Source of the DNA: Candidatus Gastranaerophilales bacterium
GTDB lineage: Bacteria > Cyanobacteriota > Vampirovibrionia > Gastranaerophilales > Gastranaerophilaceae
NCBI GenBank assembly: GCA_944323705.1
Contig: CALUTM010000006.1
Span: forward strand, 1-52,639
Direction: 5' to 3'
Length of the DNA stretch: 52,639 bases
Shown here: in pieces, positions 1 through 8,382 of the stretch
How the letters are laid out: every line of letters begins with the position of its first letter
How positions within the stretch are numbered: position 1 is the stretch's first letter
The notes under the pieces: generated by a model
The model's database searches: none
Told to the model about the DNA's origin: nothing
What the model saw: the letters and a program-made list of their open reading frames with translations, nothing else
Program-made: the position numbers and the translations under genes

Positions 1-79
1 GGGGTAAATAACGGGGGGGTAAATAACGGGGGGGGTAAATAACGGGGGGGGGTAAATAAAGAGGGTAAATAAATGGGGA
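1..79. repeat. G-rich tandem repeat (GGGGTAAAT family)
   Basis: Five G-tracts are separated by TAAATAAC or TAAATAAA spacers. The complete tracts grow from 7 to 8 to 9 G, followed by a shorter GGG and a GGGG. It lies about 160 bases downstream of the end of the minus-strand gene at 242-544. Related GGGGTAAA blocks recur at 8335-8382, 26824-26878 and 48701-48737. Four or more G-runs with 8-base loops could form a G-quadruplex. The window begins inside the repeat, so its full length is unknown. Confidence 0.85.
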
Positions 80-241
80 AAATACAGATGATAAATTAAT
101 TGTTTTGATAAATTTCCTGTATTGTTCATTCTAAAAAACATAAATTGCTCGGATTACTTGGTGCAACTTATGTTTTTTGTTTATGAAATCACAAATAGTA
201 TAAATAAGATACTGAATATTTTTTTGCGGCTTTTCCGGGTT

Positions 242-544
242 TTAGTCTTTTAATATATTTGTTTTATCGTCGTGCAAAAGCCCCGCAACTACACCTGCAC
301 CTCCGGCAATTCCTGCCATTGTGGCTGCACCTGCCAATAATCCCATTCCAACACAACTTATCAGACCAACAAAGGCACCGCCAAGGGCATAGAGGGAGCC
401 CATTCTTAAGGCATTCTTAATTCCTTTAAAAGAAACGCTGTCTGTTTTGGCTTGTTCTACAGGACTCTGTAATTCGTTTTTTCGGGGGCTGACATTTGTA
501 AATCTCGGTTTTGTATAAGCCAAATTAATTGCACTAACTCTCAT
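242..544 (-). CDS. Small Gly/Ala-rich membrane protein with VSFKG motif
   Basis: This is a 100-residue protein I do not recognise. A polar N-terminal stretch ends in VSFKG at residues 37-41. A hydrophobic Gly/Ala-rich segment follows (about residues 48-90), resembling a glycine-zipper hairpin of one or two membrane helices. The start is supported by GGAAAGGAG a few bases upstream. The gene stands alone, with noncoding DNA on both sides. The same N-terminal motif occurs in several other proteins of this window, so it probably belongs to that lineage-specific group. Function unknown; the membrane location is inferred from hydrophobicity. Confidence 0.7.
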   Translation of the reverse strand: MRVSAINLAYTKPRFTNVSPRKNELQSPVEQAKTDSVSFKGIKNALRMGSLYALGGAFVGLISCVGMGLLAGAATMAGIAGGAGVVAGLLHDDKTNILKD

Positions 545-671
545 AATAAACTCCTTTCCGAATTTTGCATCAAATACACTTAAGCCTTTGTTACATATTA
601 CAAAAAATCAATAAAACATTCAAGGGGTAATTAAATGAGGGGAAATATGCAGGAGCAAATACGCGGGGGGA
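545..671. other. Noncoding spacer with G-rich tracts
   Basis: This short spacer lies between two minus-strand genes. It contains GGGG and GGGGGG tracts near 625-670, just beyond the stop of the 672-1298 gene. They resemble the G-rich repeat family but are less regular. I see no convincing terminator hairpin. Confidence 0.5.
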
Positions 672-1298
672 TTATTTTATATTAGGAAATGCATAAATTA
701 CTCCGTCGTTACTTCGCCATCTCAAATAGCCTGTTTTAGGGGTCTGGTCAATATCAACAACAGAAACCAGTGCCCAGTTGCCGCGAATTGCAGTTAGTCG
801 AATTTGTTTTACATATCTCAGTTTTCCGATGTTTTGCGATAAATCCTCACTTTTAGCGTGAAGAACTTCTATCTCGTCAGGAGTGTCTTTTAGCAGACGC
901 AAACCGTACTTTCGTCCATACATGTTATAGAAACTGAGCCAGGGAAGAAATTGAAAACGATCTTCCGTTTGTACCCATCCTCTTGCACCTGTTTGCCTGT
1001 TATAAATTACTTCTACCCAACCGTCATCACCTATGTCCGAAACGTATAAAAATCCGAGCTTTTTATCGTTTAAAAGAAACGCAAAAACTCCATCCGGCAT
1101 TGTGTCGGATTTATACGAAAACTCCATTTTCTTTATAACTTCCGAATTAGCTTCAGGATGAGACAGGATAGTGATATTATCGCCTGTCTGGTACATCCCG
1201 ATTGCTTCTTTCGGGATGGAATTCATATAAAAAGGCATCGTATCAGCAAAAACAGGCAATATAAATGCCAAACATATAATCAGTAATAATTTCTTCAT
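672..1298 (-). CDS. Exported protein, possible SH3-like domains
   Basis: A 208-residue protein with a clear signal peptide (lysines, then a hydrophobic stretch ending near VFA at about residue 18). It is therefore probably exported. The mature part has two segments that look like small beta-barrel SH3-like repeats, with GWVQ near residue 107 and GYLRWRS near residue 190. Such domains in envelope proteins often bind peptidoglycan or peptides, but no catalytic motif is visible. GAGGAAATT just upstream supports the start. It is monocistronic. Function unknown; the SH3-like assignment is tentative. Confidence 0.65.
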   Translation of the reverse strand: MKKLLLIICLAFILPVFADTMPFYMNSIPKEAIGMYQTGDNITILSHPEANSEVIKKMEFSYKSDTMPDGVFAFLLNDKKLGFLYVSDIGDDGWVEVIYNRQTGARGWVQTEDRFQFLPWLSFYNMYGRKYGLRLLKDTPDEIEVLHAKSEDLSQNIGKLRYVKQIRLTAIRGNWALVSVVDIDQTPKTGYLRWRSNDGVIYAFPNIK

Positions 1299-1406
1299 AA
1301 TTTCCTCTCTTTATATTGTATCATTGAACAAGATTTCTGTAAAATTGGCGGGCAAAAAAATTTTTTGAAGTTTTTACATGTATGTTAGATTTTATCTGGA
1401 GAAAAT

Positions 1407-1766
1407 ATGTATATACAAAAAAATTCGTTTGTAAGTTTTAATGCAAGAATATCCGAACGTGTGTATAAACAGATATGGAATCAGGTTGCGGAATATCCTT
1501 CAAAGAAAAAGAATACAAAAAAAGTAAATTCACAAATAGAAAATATTAAGAAATGGGGCAATCCCGACTCTGAAATTGTTATTTGTAAAAATTATTCAGG
1601 TTTTTACAGGTTGGGCTTGCAAAGCAAATCCGCAAACGGTAAAACTGCGACGGTACCGTTTAAAGATGTAAGAGCAAGAACAGAACTGTCTCAATTTTTG
1701 AAAATAAGAGAGCACGATATATTAAATGCCGAGAATTTGGCACTTAAAGGTGAAAATCTCGTTTGA
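1407..1766 (+). CDS. Small basic protein with N-terminal VSFNA motif
   Basis: A 119-residue soluble, lysine-rich protein with no signal peptide or membrane helix. The N-terminus carries VSFNA at residues 9-13, a variant of the xSFxG motif shared by several unrelated proteins here. The rest has a mixed helix/strand pattern and a basic stretch near residues 32-42. GGAG lies a few bases before the ATG. It converges on pheT with only ten bases between stop codons. I do not recognise the family. Confidence 0.65.
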   Translation: MYIQKNSFVSFNARISERVYKQIWNQVAEYPSKKKNTKKVNSQIENIKKWGNPDSEIVICKNYSGFYRLGLQSKSANGKTATVPFKDVRARTELSQFLKIREHDILNAENLALKGENLV

Positions 1767-1776
1767 AGAGAGTCTT

Positions 1777-4251
1777 CTATTCTCTGAAAGATAATTCAGG
1801 TATAGATTTTTTAAGCACTGCTCTGAGATTTGCCATTTGGGTTTCGATATCCTCATCGGTCATCGTATTATTTGCATCTTGCATTTTTACTCTAAATGCC
1901 AGAGACTTGAAACCTTCCTGAACATGTTCTCCTTGATATACGTCAAATACGCTGCATCCGGTAAATACTTTATTATCAATTCCTTTTTTGATAATTTTGT
2001 TTAATTCATCCCAGGTTGTATCGGCAGGCACTATAACCGCCAAATCTCTTTGGACTTCAGGATACTGCGGCAGCTTCCTGAATCTCGGGACTCCCGGATT
2101 TACTGCATTTATGAATAAGTCTAAATCAAGCTTAAATAAATATGCATTCTGATTTAGTTTCATTTTATTTTTTAATTCCGGGTGTATTTCTCCGTAATAT
2201 CCGACGATTTCGGGCTGTTTGCCCAAAAGTGTTAAAACTGCGGATTTGTAAGGGTGCATGCAAGTATGTGTTTCTGCAAGCTTTGAGTCTGCAAGAAGTT
2301 CAAACTTGATTCTTCGCGTAAGTCCGAAAGCATCCAAAATTTTATCGACAATGCCTTTGACGGTATAAAAATCAACATCTCCGGTTTTTTGCCAGAGGGA
2401 GTTTTGAATATTTCCCGTGATTACACCCGCAAGTATTTGAGTTTCTTTTACTCCGGTATTTTTTTCATCGGCTTTGGCTACTCTTACATAGCTTCTACCT
2501 ATTTCATAAGCCCAGAAATCTTTTTGACCGTTGTCATAATTATATTTTAAGCACTGGAGAATACTTGCCATAAGAGTTTGTCTCAGCATTGTATAATCCT
2601 CAGAGGCAGGATTCTGTACAAAGACGGCTTTTTCCTTGTTATATGAAACGTTAAATTGTTTTAGTAAAGGTTCACCGATAAGTGAAGAGGTTTGAATTTC
2701 GTCAAGCCCTTCTCCTGACATAATATTTCTTACTTTTGCGATTACTTTTTCGGCGTTGGAAATTTCTGCCGTTCCCGGTCTTGCAGGGAGTGTCGGAGCT
2801 ATTTGGTCATAGCCGTTTATTCTTGCAATTTCTTCAATTAAGTCGCACTCTCCTTCCACATCTCCCGCACGGAAAGACGGAACTTTTATTTTGCAGGCAA
2901 TTTCATTTTTGCCCAGAATTTCAAATCCTAATTTTTCAAGGATAGAGAGACATTTTTGCGGTTCTATTTCGCAACCCAAAATTCTTTTTATCTGTGGGTA
3001 TCTTAGAGTTATTTCAATCGGTTCAAGTTTATTAACTCCGGTTTCCGCAATTCCTTCAAAAGTTGCGTCCGCATATTTTTCCAAAAGTTCTACGGCTCTA
3101 AGCAGTCCCGGTCTTACGGCTTCTATATCAACACCACGTTCAAATCTTGCACAGGCTTCGGAGCGATAACCGACGCTTCTTGAACTTCTTCTGTTTGCTT
3201 TTGGTGTGAAGTATGCGGCTTCAAGGGCAATATTTTTTGTGTTTTCGTCAATTTCGGAGTTGGCACCGCCGAATACGCCGCCAATACATACGGGTTCATT
3301 TTCGGAGGCTATTACTACCGTGTCATGGGTGAGTTGCCTTTCCGTTTCATCCAAGGTTACAAGGGTTTCGCCCTCTTGAGCCCGTCTTACGCATAAATAA
3401 CCGTTAAGCTTATCCGCGTCAAACGCATGAAGCGGTGTTCCGTATTCCAACAAAACGTAATTCGTAATATCAACAATATTATTTATTGCTCTTATACCTG
3501 ATGAAGCCAATCTTTTTTGCATCCAATCAGGCGATGGTTTAATTACGGCATTTTTAATAACACCGATAGAGTAATACTTACAAACATCACTGTCTTTTAT
3601 TTCGACTTTAAAATCGGCGGGGAATGTTTCTCTTGCAGCATATTCAAATACAAGCGGTCTGTTGAACAGTGCGGACAATTCTCTTGCAATACCTACTGCA
3701 GACATTTGGTCGCCTCTGTTTGCTGTCGGAGCCGTGTGAAGAATATAATCTTTTTCAAATCCGAGAACATTTTCAACGTCCAGTCCTAAGCCGACGTTTG
3801 GGAAAATTCTGTTAAGGATTAATATTCCGTCTTCTTCCTGATAATTTCTGTCCGCAACTCCTAATTCGTCATCGGAGCAAAGCATTCCTTGAGATTCCAC
3901 GCCTCTTATTACTGCAGGAGTTAATTCAAACTGTTCTCCCGTTTTTCTGTCCAAAACCTTACTACCTACGGAAGCATAAGGGATTATTTGACCTTCTTTA
4001 ATATTTTGGGCACCGCATACAACAGTTTTTAATTCAGAACCCGTATTTACGGTTACAAGATGCAGATGGTCCGAATTCGGATGGTTTTCTATTTTTTCTA
4101 TCTTAGCGGTTATTATATTGGTAAATTTAGGTCTGACTTCTTCAACCTCCTCAACTTCCAATCCGCTCATAGTAAGCTCGTGTGCAATTTGAGCCACATC
4201 TAAATCTCTTAAATCAACTAATTCATTTAACCAGTTTAATGAAATCTGCAT
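1777..4251 (-). CDS. pheT: Phenylalanine-tRNA ligase beta subunit
   Basis: At 824 residues this is the full usual length of bacterial PheT. It forms the alpha2-beta2 enzyme that charges tRNA-Phe in the cytoplasm. The order is an N-terminal EMAP/tRNA-binding domain (about 40-150), the B3/4 editing domain (about 210-400, with NIVDITNYVL), the B5 domain (about 405-480), the inactive catalytic-like core, and the C-terminal anticodon-binding FDX-ACB domain (about 730-824, with KLPQYPEVQRDLAVIV). The partner pheS is not adjacent, so the subunits are encoded apart. A TATAAT box lies at 4279-4284 and an AGGGAAG ribosome site precedes the ATG. Confidence 0.97.
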   Translation of the reverse strand: MQISLNWLNELVDLRDLDVAQIAHELTMSGLEVEEVEEVRPKFTNIITAKIEKIENHPNSDHLHLVTVNTGSELKTVVCGAQNIKEGQIIPYASVGSKVLDRKTGEQFELTPAVIRGVESQGMLCSDDELGVADRNYQEEDGILILNRIFPNVGLGLDVENVLGFEKDYILHTAPTANRGDQMSAVGIARELSALFNRPLVFEYAARETFPADFKVEIKDSDVCKYYSIGVIKNAVIKPSPDWMQKRLASSGIRAINNIVDITNYVLLEYGTPLHAFDADKLNGYLCVRRAQEGETLVTLDETERQLTHDTVVIASENEPVCIGGVFGGANSEIDENTKNIALEAAYFTPKANRRSSRSVGYRSEACARFERGVDIEAVRPGLLRAVELLEKYADATFEGIAETGVNKLEPIEITLRYPQIKRILGCEIEPQKCLSILEKLGFEILGKNEIACKIKVPSFRAGDVEGECDLIEEIARINGYDQIAPTLPARPGTAEISNAEKVIAKVRNIMSGEGLDEIQTSSLIGEPLLKQFNVSYNKEKAVFVQNPASEDYTMLRQTLMASILQCLKYNYDNGQKDFWAYEIGRSYVRVAKADEKNTGVKETQILAGVITGNIQNSLWQKTGDVDFYTVKGIVDKILDAFGLTRRIKFELLADSKLAETHTCMHPYKSAVLTLLGKQPEIVGYYGEIHPELKNKMKLNQNAYLFKLDLDLFINAVNPGVPRFRKLPQYPEVQRDLAVIVPADTTWDELNKIIKKGIDNKVFTGCSVFDVYQGEHVQEGFKSLAFRVKMQDANNTMTDEDIETQMANLRAVLKKSIPELSFRE

Positions 4252-4278
4252 ACTTCCCTACCTCTCTGTTTAGTTTCT

Positions 4279-4284
4279 ATTATA
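4279..4284 (-). promoter_or_regulatory. Probable -10 box of pheT
   Basis: TATAAT on the minus strand lies about 28 bases before the pheT start, with an AGGGAAG ribosome site between them. No good -35 hexamer is seen at 17 bases, so this is a partial promoter call. Confidence 0.45.
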
Positions 4285-4397
4285 CAACATAAATTGAAAA
4301 TTTTTACTTCCAAAATATTTTACAAATTGTAATAATATGACATTTTTTTATATGTTTGAGTTTTAATTAAATTGTGTAGGTTTATATGGAGATAAAT

Positions 4398-5597
4398 ATG
4401 ATGATTAGGGTAAACGGATTAAATGCTTTGAATTTTGTGTCACAACCGATGTTTCATGGTAAGGCAGAAGAAAAAAATGTTGAAAAACTGCCGGAGGAAA
4501 CAAATCTTAATGGTGTAGAAGCTCTTGCCTCATACAATTTTTCGGTGATTAATAAACCTGCAAAATTTGATGACATTGAACCCCTAGAGGTACTTTATAA
4601 TCCCGGTGAAGAGATTGACGGAGAAAGAATATATAATTCTGAGGGAAAATTGCATGCAATAGTTAAGGATAACGGAAAAACAAAAAACGTATTTACTCCT
4701 TTTGATGGCAGCGAAGAGCTTATTGAACGAGTTGATGTTGTTGATAAAAAGTCGGGACAGGTTGTAATGAGTCAGGAAAACGAGATTGACGATGATAAAT
4801 ATGGCGATTATATCTCTGTTACCAAATATTCTGACGGAAAAATCGTTCAAGATTCAACATATAATAACGGAACTCTTGAGTCTGTCAGTGTGACTAAGCG
4901 TGGAAAAGATAGCAAGGAATATTATTTAGATAAAAATTTTGCGGATAATAAATATTATATTTCTATGTATGATGATAAATCAGGTTTTAATGCGGAACTT
5001 GGACCCGAACAACAATTGTACCATTATAGCGAATATAAAAATATAGGAACAAGAGAAATTGAAAAGGAAATTAATTTATACGGCGGAAGTGTAATTTCTG
5101 TTGAGAAAAACGAAAAACTTGTTGTTCCGAATTATTTGGGCAGAGAAAAACTCAAAAACCCTGAGCTGTTACCTGCTCCAAAATTTGAGCCTGAAATGGA
5201 TTACAAAGGACATAAGGGTGAAGCAGTATATTATTCAAACGGAGCTATTGAGAAAAATGTTATAAATAACGGTGAGATAGTCGCATTTTTTGATATCGAC
5301 GGAAACCTGGAAAGGCTTAAACACGGAAATAGAGAAATTAGCTTAAACCCGAACGGCTCACAAGATATTGTTGAAGACTTGGGTGACGGTAAACAGAAGA
5401 CTACCTCATACTTTAGCAGCGGACGGGGAATGGTAGAGGTATGCACAAATGATGCATATACGGAGATTTTCTTTGATGAGCATGCAAGACCGACATCTTA
5501 TTACGAAGGATCTATTGACGAAAACGGAGAAGAATACAACAGACTTTCCATGCATTTTAATGACAAGGGAATGTTGACGTATGCATACCAGTACTAG
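4398..5597 (+). CDS. Repeat-containing protein with N-terminal PMFHG motif
   Basis: About 399 residues from the preferred ATG at 4398. GGAG at 4388-4391 is correctly spaced for this ATG and not for the in-frame ATG at 4386. The protein is rich in Tyr, Asp, Asn and Gly, with repeated phrases such as YSDGKIV, YNNGTL and YSNGAIEKNV. They resemble MORN_2/YD-type beta repeats. PMFHG at residues 17-21 is a variant of the xSFxG motif. No signal peptide is visible. It overlaps the convergent HD-domain gene by four bases. The exported protein at 13445-14404 has similar repeats. Function unknown. Confidence 0.65.
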   Translation: MMIRVNGLNALNFVSQPMFHGKAEEKNVEKLPEETNLNGVEALASYNFSVINKPAKFDDIEPLEVLYNPGEEIDGERIYNSEGKLHAIVKDNGKTKNVFTPFDGSEELIERVDVVDKKSGQVVMSQENEIDDDKYGDYISVTKYSDGKIVQDSTYNNGTLESVSVTKRGKDSKEYYLDKNFADNKYYISMYDDKSGFNAELGPEQQLYHYSEYKNIGTREIEKEINLYGGSVISVEKNEKLVVPNYLGREKLKNPELLPAPKFEPEMDYKGHKGEAVYYSNGAIEKNVINNGEIVAFFDIDGNLERLKHGNREISLNPNGSQDIVEDLGDGKQKTTSYFSSGRGMVEVCTNDAYTEIFFDEHARPTSYYEGSIDENGEEYNRLSMHFNDKGMLTYAYQY

Positions 5598-6352
5598 TTG
5601 TCAAAAATTTCGGCATATTTGACAAGGGCATTGTAAACTTCCGGCAGGATTTTGCCCTCTCTGACTTCTTTGTAGAGAATCAAAAGGGCTTCAAGTCTGC
5701 TGATCCTGCGTCTGTATACGCGGGATTCTCTGAGTGCACTGTATTTGTCGGATATTGATACGATTTGTATCCCCACATCCGAAGATATTTCGTCCTCCGG
5801 GGCAGGATAACCCGAATGGTTCAAATTTTGGTGATGGTATTTTACAAGCTCCAGTGTGTCGGGAGAAACAGACTGGGTTTTAAGGAGTTCATATCCCAAT
5901 GTGGAGTGGATATTCATTATTTCCCGCTCTTTTGTGCTTAATTTTGCCGGTTTGTTGAGGATTTTTGCGGGAATCAAAACTTTCCCCAAATCGTGCAGCA
6001 TAGAAGCTTCTTTTACGGCAGATTTGTCAGTTTTACAACGAAGGTTTTCAGATAAAAAGGAATAAACACCGTTTGCTATATTACAGGTTTCGTTCATGTG
6101 ACCTCCGGCAAGCTCTTTTAACGCTTTAGTGTTTATGGAGGGTCTTATTTTGTATTTTTTCAGAAGGCTGCCAATTGCAGGATTGCGTTCAATCATATCC
6201 TTGACCAGATATTTGTGCAGCTTTTCATCTTTTCCTGTTTTTAAGAATGTTTTTCCCTTATCGTCAGAGCAGACAAAAAAGCTGTTATGATTTATTTGAA
6301 CAGCACCTTTTAAGCTTACTCTCTTTCTTTTTTGGGGTTTTAATGTAATCAT
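5594..6352 (-). CDS. Degenerate HD-GYP-type phosphohydrolase
   Basis: A 252-residue protein with an HD domain at about 83-235. Visible metal-ligand candidates are H85, HDLGK at 120-124, H149, HH at 173-174 and D202. GYP is present at 181-183, but the usual HHExxDGxGYP reads HHQNLNHSGYP, so the Glu and the Asp-Gly are replaced. HD-GYP enzymes degrade cyclic-di-GMP. This copy may be altered in activity or act as a binding protein. The N-terminal 80 residues match no domain I know and contain VSLKG at 12-16, a possible xSFxG variant. No ribosome site is obvious. A GGDEF protein is encoded 2 kb away. Confidence 0.8.
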   Translation of the reverse strand: MITLKPQKRKRVSLKGAVQINHNSFFVCSDDKGKTFLKTGKDEKLHKYLVKDMIERNPAIGSLLKKYKIRPSINTKALKELAGGHMNETCNIANGVYSFLSENLRCKTDKSAVKEASMLHDLGKVLIPAKILNKPAKLSTKEREIMNIHSTLGYELLKTQSVSPDTLELVKYHHQNLNHSGYPAPEDEISSDVGIQIVSISDKYSALRESRVYRRRISRLEALLILYKEVREGKILPEVYNALVKYAEIFDN

Positions 6353-6490
6353 AATTCAAACTCAATACAAGTTTACAATAAATTTTGTATTTTTACAATA
6401 CAAATTTTATTGCGAAAGAAAAATTACACAACAGGCGGAGTAAAAAAATTTTTCAATATGTATTCTTAGGATGTAAAAGGAGAAAATTTT

Positions 6491-7024
6491 ATGACTGAAA
6501 AAAGGTTTTTAAGCTTTGTGCTGACGGAAGGCATTCTTCTTACCGTTCTTGGATTGTGTATGTTAATGCTTCCCAAGCTTACCACGCTGACTTTTGGTTT
6601 GATAATGTGTATTGCATTTATTGTCTATGGTGGGTATAAAGCTATCAATGCATTTATGACAAGGAATTATTCCAGGCATTTTGCTCTTAATATGATTTTA
6701 GGGTTGATTCTTATTGCACTCGGGGTATTTTTGTTTATGGCACCGTTATTTAATCTTATGCTTATTACTTCCGTAATCGGTGTGTATTTTTTACTGGAAA
6801 GTATTTCTTCAACAGGGTTTGCCATTCAAAACAGAAAGACATTGTATTTTTGGTGGGCGGATATTTTTGTTGCAATAATGCAGTTTATTATCGGTTTAAT
6901 AATTATTATAGGTTTGCCATCGACGGCTCTTTGGGTTGTTGGAATTCTTGCGGGAGTAAATTTCCTTATTGCCGGCATGGTTATGATTAGTATGTTTATA
7001 TCGACGAAATATGTATACAATTAA
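6491..7024 (+). CDS. HdeD-family (DUF308) membrane protein
   Basis: A 177-residue, very hydrophobic protein with six predicted transmembrane helices arranged as three hairpins, as in HdeD/DUF308 proteins. E. coli HdeD is linked to acid resistance, but the molecular role of the family is not settled. AAAAGGAG precedes the ATG. The rhodanese gene follows after 11 bases and a second AAAAGGAG, so the two are probably co-transcribed and end at the terminator at 7434-7461. Confidence 0.85.
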   Translation: MTEKRFLSFVLTEGILLTVLGLCMLMLPKLTTLTFGLIMCIAFIVYGGYKAINAFMTRNYSRHFALNMILGLILIALGVFLFMAPLFNLMLITSVIGVYFLLESISSTGFAIQNRKTLYFWWADIFVAIMQFIIGLIIIIGLPSTALWVVGILAGVNFLIAGMVMISMFISTKYVYN

Positions 7025-7035
7025 AAGGAGAAAAT

Positions 7036-7422
7036 ATGACAGACGAAAAAATTCAGAATATTCGAAATAATACGGAAAAAGCAGAGTGCTACTTCTCTAA
7101 AAAACTAGCTTTTACGCTTGGACCTGTTGAGCTTAAAGAACTTGCAGAAGAAAAAAATATCAAAATTATTGATGTCAGGTTAAAGTCGGATTATGAGGTT
7201 GGGCATATTCCTCAGGCGGTTTCCATGCCTTATGAAGAATTGGAGTCTCGTCTGAATGAGCTTAACAAAGACGATCTTCATGTCGTATATTGTTACAACA
7301 ATTATTGTCATCTTGGTGCTCGAGCTTCGCTTTTGCTTGCAAGAAATACATACTCGGTAATGGAGTTGTCAGGCGGATTTAAGACCTGGGCGGAAGAATT
7401 TCATTTCGCGGTTGTTCAGTAA
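7036..7422 (+). CDS. Rhodanese-domain protein
   Basis: A 128-residue single rhodanese domain, cytoplasmic, with no signal peptide. It contains the typical IIDVR-x-YxxGHIPxA segment (about 41-60). The loop near residues 91-100 reads VVYCYNNYCHLGAR and holds two candidate Cys residues, one of which would carry the persulfide. Such proteins transfer sulfane sulfur or act in thiol handling. The longer Cys-x4-Cys loop differs from the common CRxGxR form but is seen in some stand-alone rhodaneses. Second gene of a two-gene operon with the HdeD-like protein. Confidence 0.88.
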   Translation: MTDEKIQNIRNNTEKAECYFSKKLAFTLGPVELKELAEEKNIKIIDVRLKSDYEVGHIPQAVSMPYEELESRLNELNKDDLHVVYCYNNYCHLGARASLLLARNTYSVMELSGGFKTWAEEFHFAVVQ

Positions 7423-7433
7423 AATTCAGATAG

Positions 7434-7461
7434 AGAGGGAGTTAGGCTCCCTCTTTATTTT
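7434..7461 (+). terminator. Rho-independent terminator after rhodanese gene
   Basis: An 8-bp perfect stem AGAGGGAG/CTCCCTCT with a five-base loop is followed by TTATTTT. It lies 12 bases after the rhodanese stop. It also argues against starting the next gene upstream of it. Confidence 0.9.
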
Positions 7462-7489
7462 AATATGGGTTTTTTGTAAAATAATTATT

Positions 7490-8302
7490 ATGGTATGGGG
7501 TATGTTTAGATTTCTCGTTGTTTTGTTTATAAGTACGTTATTGATAAATCCCGTATATTCTGAGGATTATTCAAGCTATAGCGGTAATACCATAATTCAA
7601 AATGATTTTTCCGAGTATATGAAGGGTGTTCAGAGCAAAATCCAGAGAAATTGGAATCCGCCCGATTTTGGTGAGGACGGGCAGGCGGTAATTCTGTTTA
7701 AAATTTCCCGCAGAGGGGATTTGGTAAATACAGAGGTTGTGCAAAGTTCAAATAATGAAGTTTTTGATGAATCTGCTCTTGAGGCATTAAAAAAAGCCTC
7801 TCCGTTTGATAAGTTTCCTGCAAATACTGCCCGAGATTCTTTGACAATTAAATACACATTCAATACATCTGTCGTAAAAACAGACAGTATGAGGGAATAT
7901 GTACAAAATGCGGACAGATATTATAACGTGAATAACCGTGTTGCTTTGGACTATATAAACCGTGCGATAGATGAAGTTGAAGGGGATATAAGTTCATACT
8001 TTCTGTACGGTAAACGCAGTAAAATAAAAATGGCACTCGGCGATACGGAAGGTGCGGAAAAGGATTTGAACGAGTGCAAACGACTTAAAGCAAAGTATGA
8101 CCAAAAACGCATTATGTCGGGCAAATTGCTTGTTGAGACGGAGCAGACTCCGTTTTCATATTTTTATCTGGCACACTCATACGAAATTGCGGGGGATTAT
8201 GAGCACGCACTGGAGGCTATCGACAAGGCGATAGAGCTTACGGAACTTAATAACCAATATAAGAGGTATAAGAACGAATTAAGGCAAAAAAGCGGACTGT
8301 AA
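7490..8302 (+). CDS. Exported TonB-C-like and TPR protein
   Basis: About 270 residues from ATG 7490, or 266 from ATG 7502. The reading frame stays open upstream to 7412, but that part spans the preceding terminator and is rejected. A signal peptide ends near NPVYS. A TonB C-terminal-like domain follows (about 35-125), with phrases typical of the family such as IQRNWNPP, VILFKISRRGDL and ESALEALKKASPF. The last 120 residues form TPR-like helices. TonB-C domains without the N-terminal TonB anchor occur in periplasmic proteins of unclear role. TAAAAT ends seven bases before ATG 7490, so the mRNA may be nearly leaderless. Confidence 0.75.
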   Translation: MVWGMFRFLVVLFISTLLINPVYSEDYSSYSGNTIIQNDFSEYMKGVQSKIQRNWNPPDFGEDGQAVILFKISRRGDLVNTEVVQSSNNEVFDESALEALKKASPFDKFPANTARDSLTIKYTFNTSVVKTDSMREYVQNADRYYNVNNRVALDYINRAIDEVEGDISSYFLYGKRSKIKMALGDTEGAEKDLNECKRLKAKYDQKRIMSGKLLVETEQTPFSYFYLAHSYEIAGDYEHALEAIDKAIELTELNNQYKRYKNELRQKSGL

Positions 8303-8320
8303 AGTCCGCCTTGATATTTC
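8291..8320 (+). terminator. Probable terminator of TonB-C/TPR gene
   Basis: GCGGACT/AGTCCGC form a 7-bp stem with a GTAA loop that includes the stop codon. TTGATATTTCTTT follows. The U-tract is imperfect, so confidence is moderate. Confidence 0.65.
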
Positions 8321-8334
8321 TTTAAGGGTATTAA

Positions 8335-8382
8335 TCACCTATTTACTCCCTTTATTTACCCCCTTTATTTACCCCCCTACAT
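8335..8382. repeat. G-rich repeat (GGGGTAAAT family)
   Basis: Read on the minus strand, GGGGGGTAAATAAA, GGGGGTAAATAAA and GGGAGTAAATA follow one another. This is the same unit as at 1-79. It starts at the stop codon of the diguanylate cyclase gene and sits between two converging genes. Confidence 0.8.

Noticed and set aside
1760-1800. Terminator between the 1407 gene and pheT
   Set aside because: Only a 5-bp stem (AGAGA/TCTCT) and no T-run.
2736-3789. Plus-strand ORFs inside pheT
   Set aside because: They are shadows of the pheT frame with odd composition and no ribosome sites.
7412-7489. Extended start (TTG) of the TonB-C/TPR gene
   Set aside because: It would run through a strong terminator hairpin. 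The signal peptide begins at 7490 or 7502.
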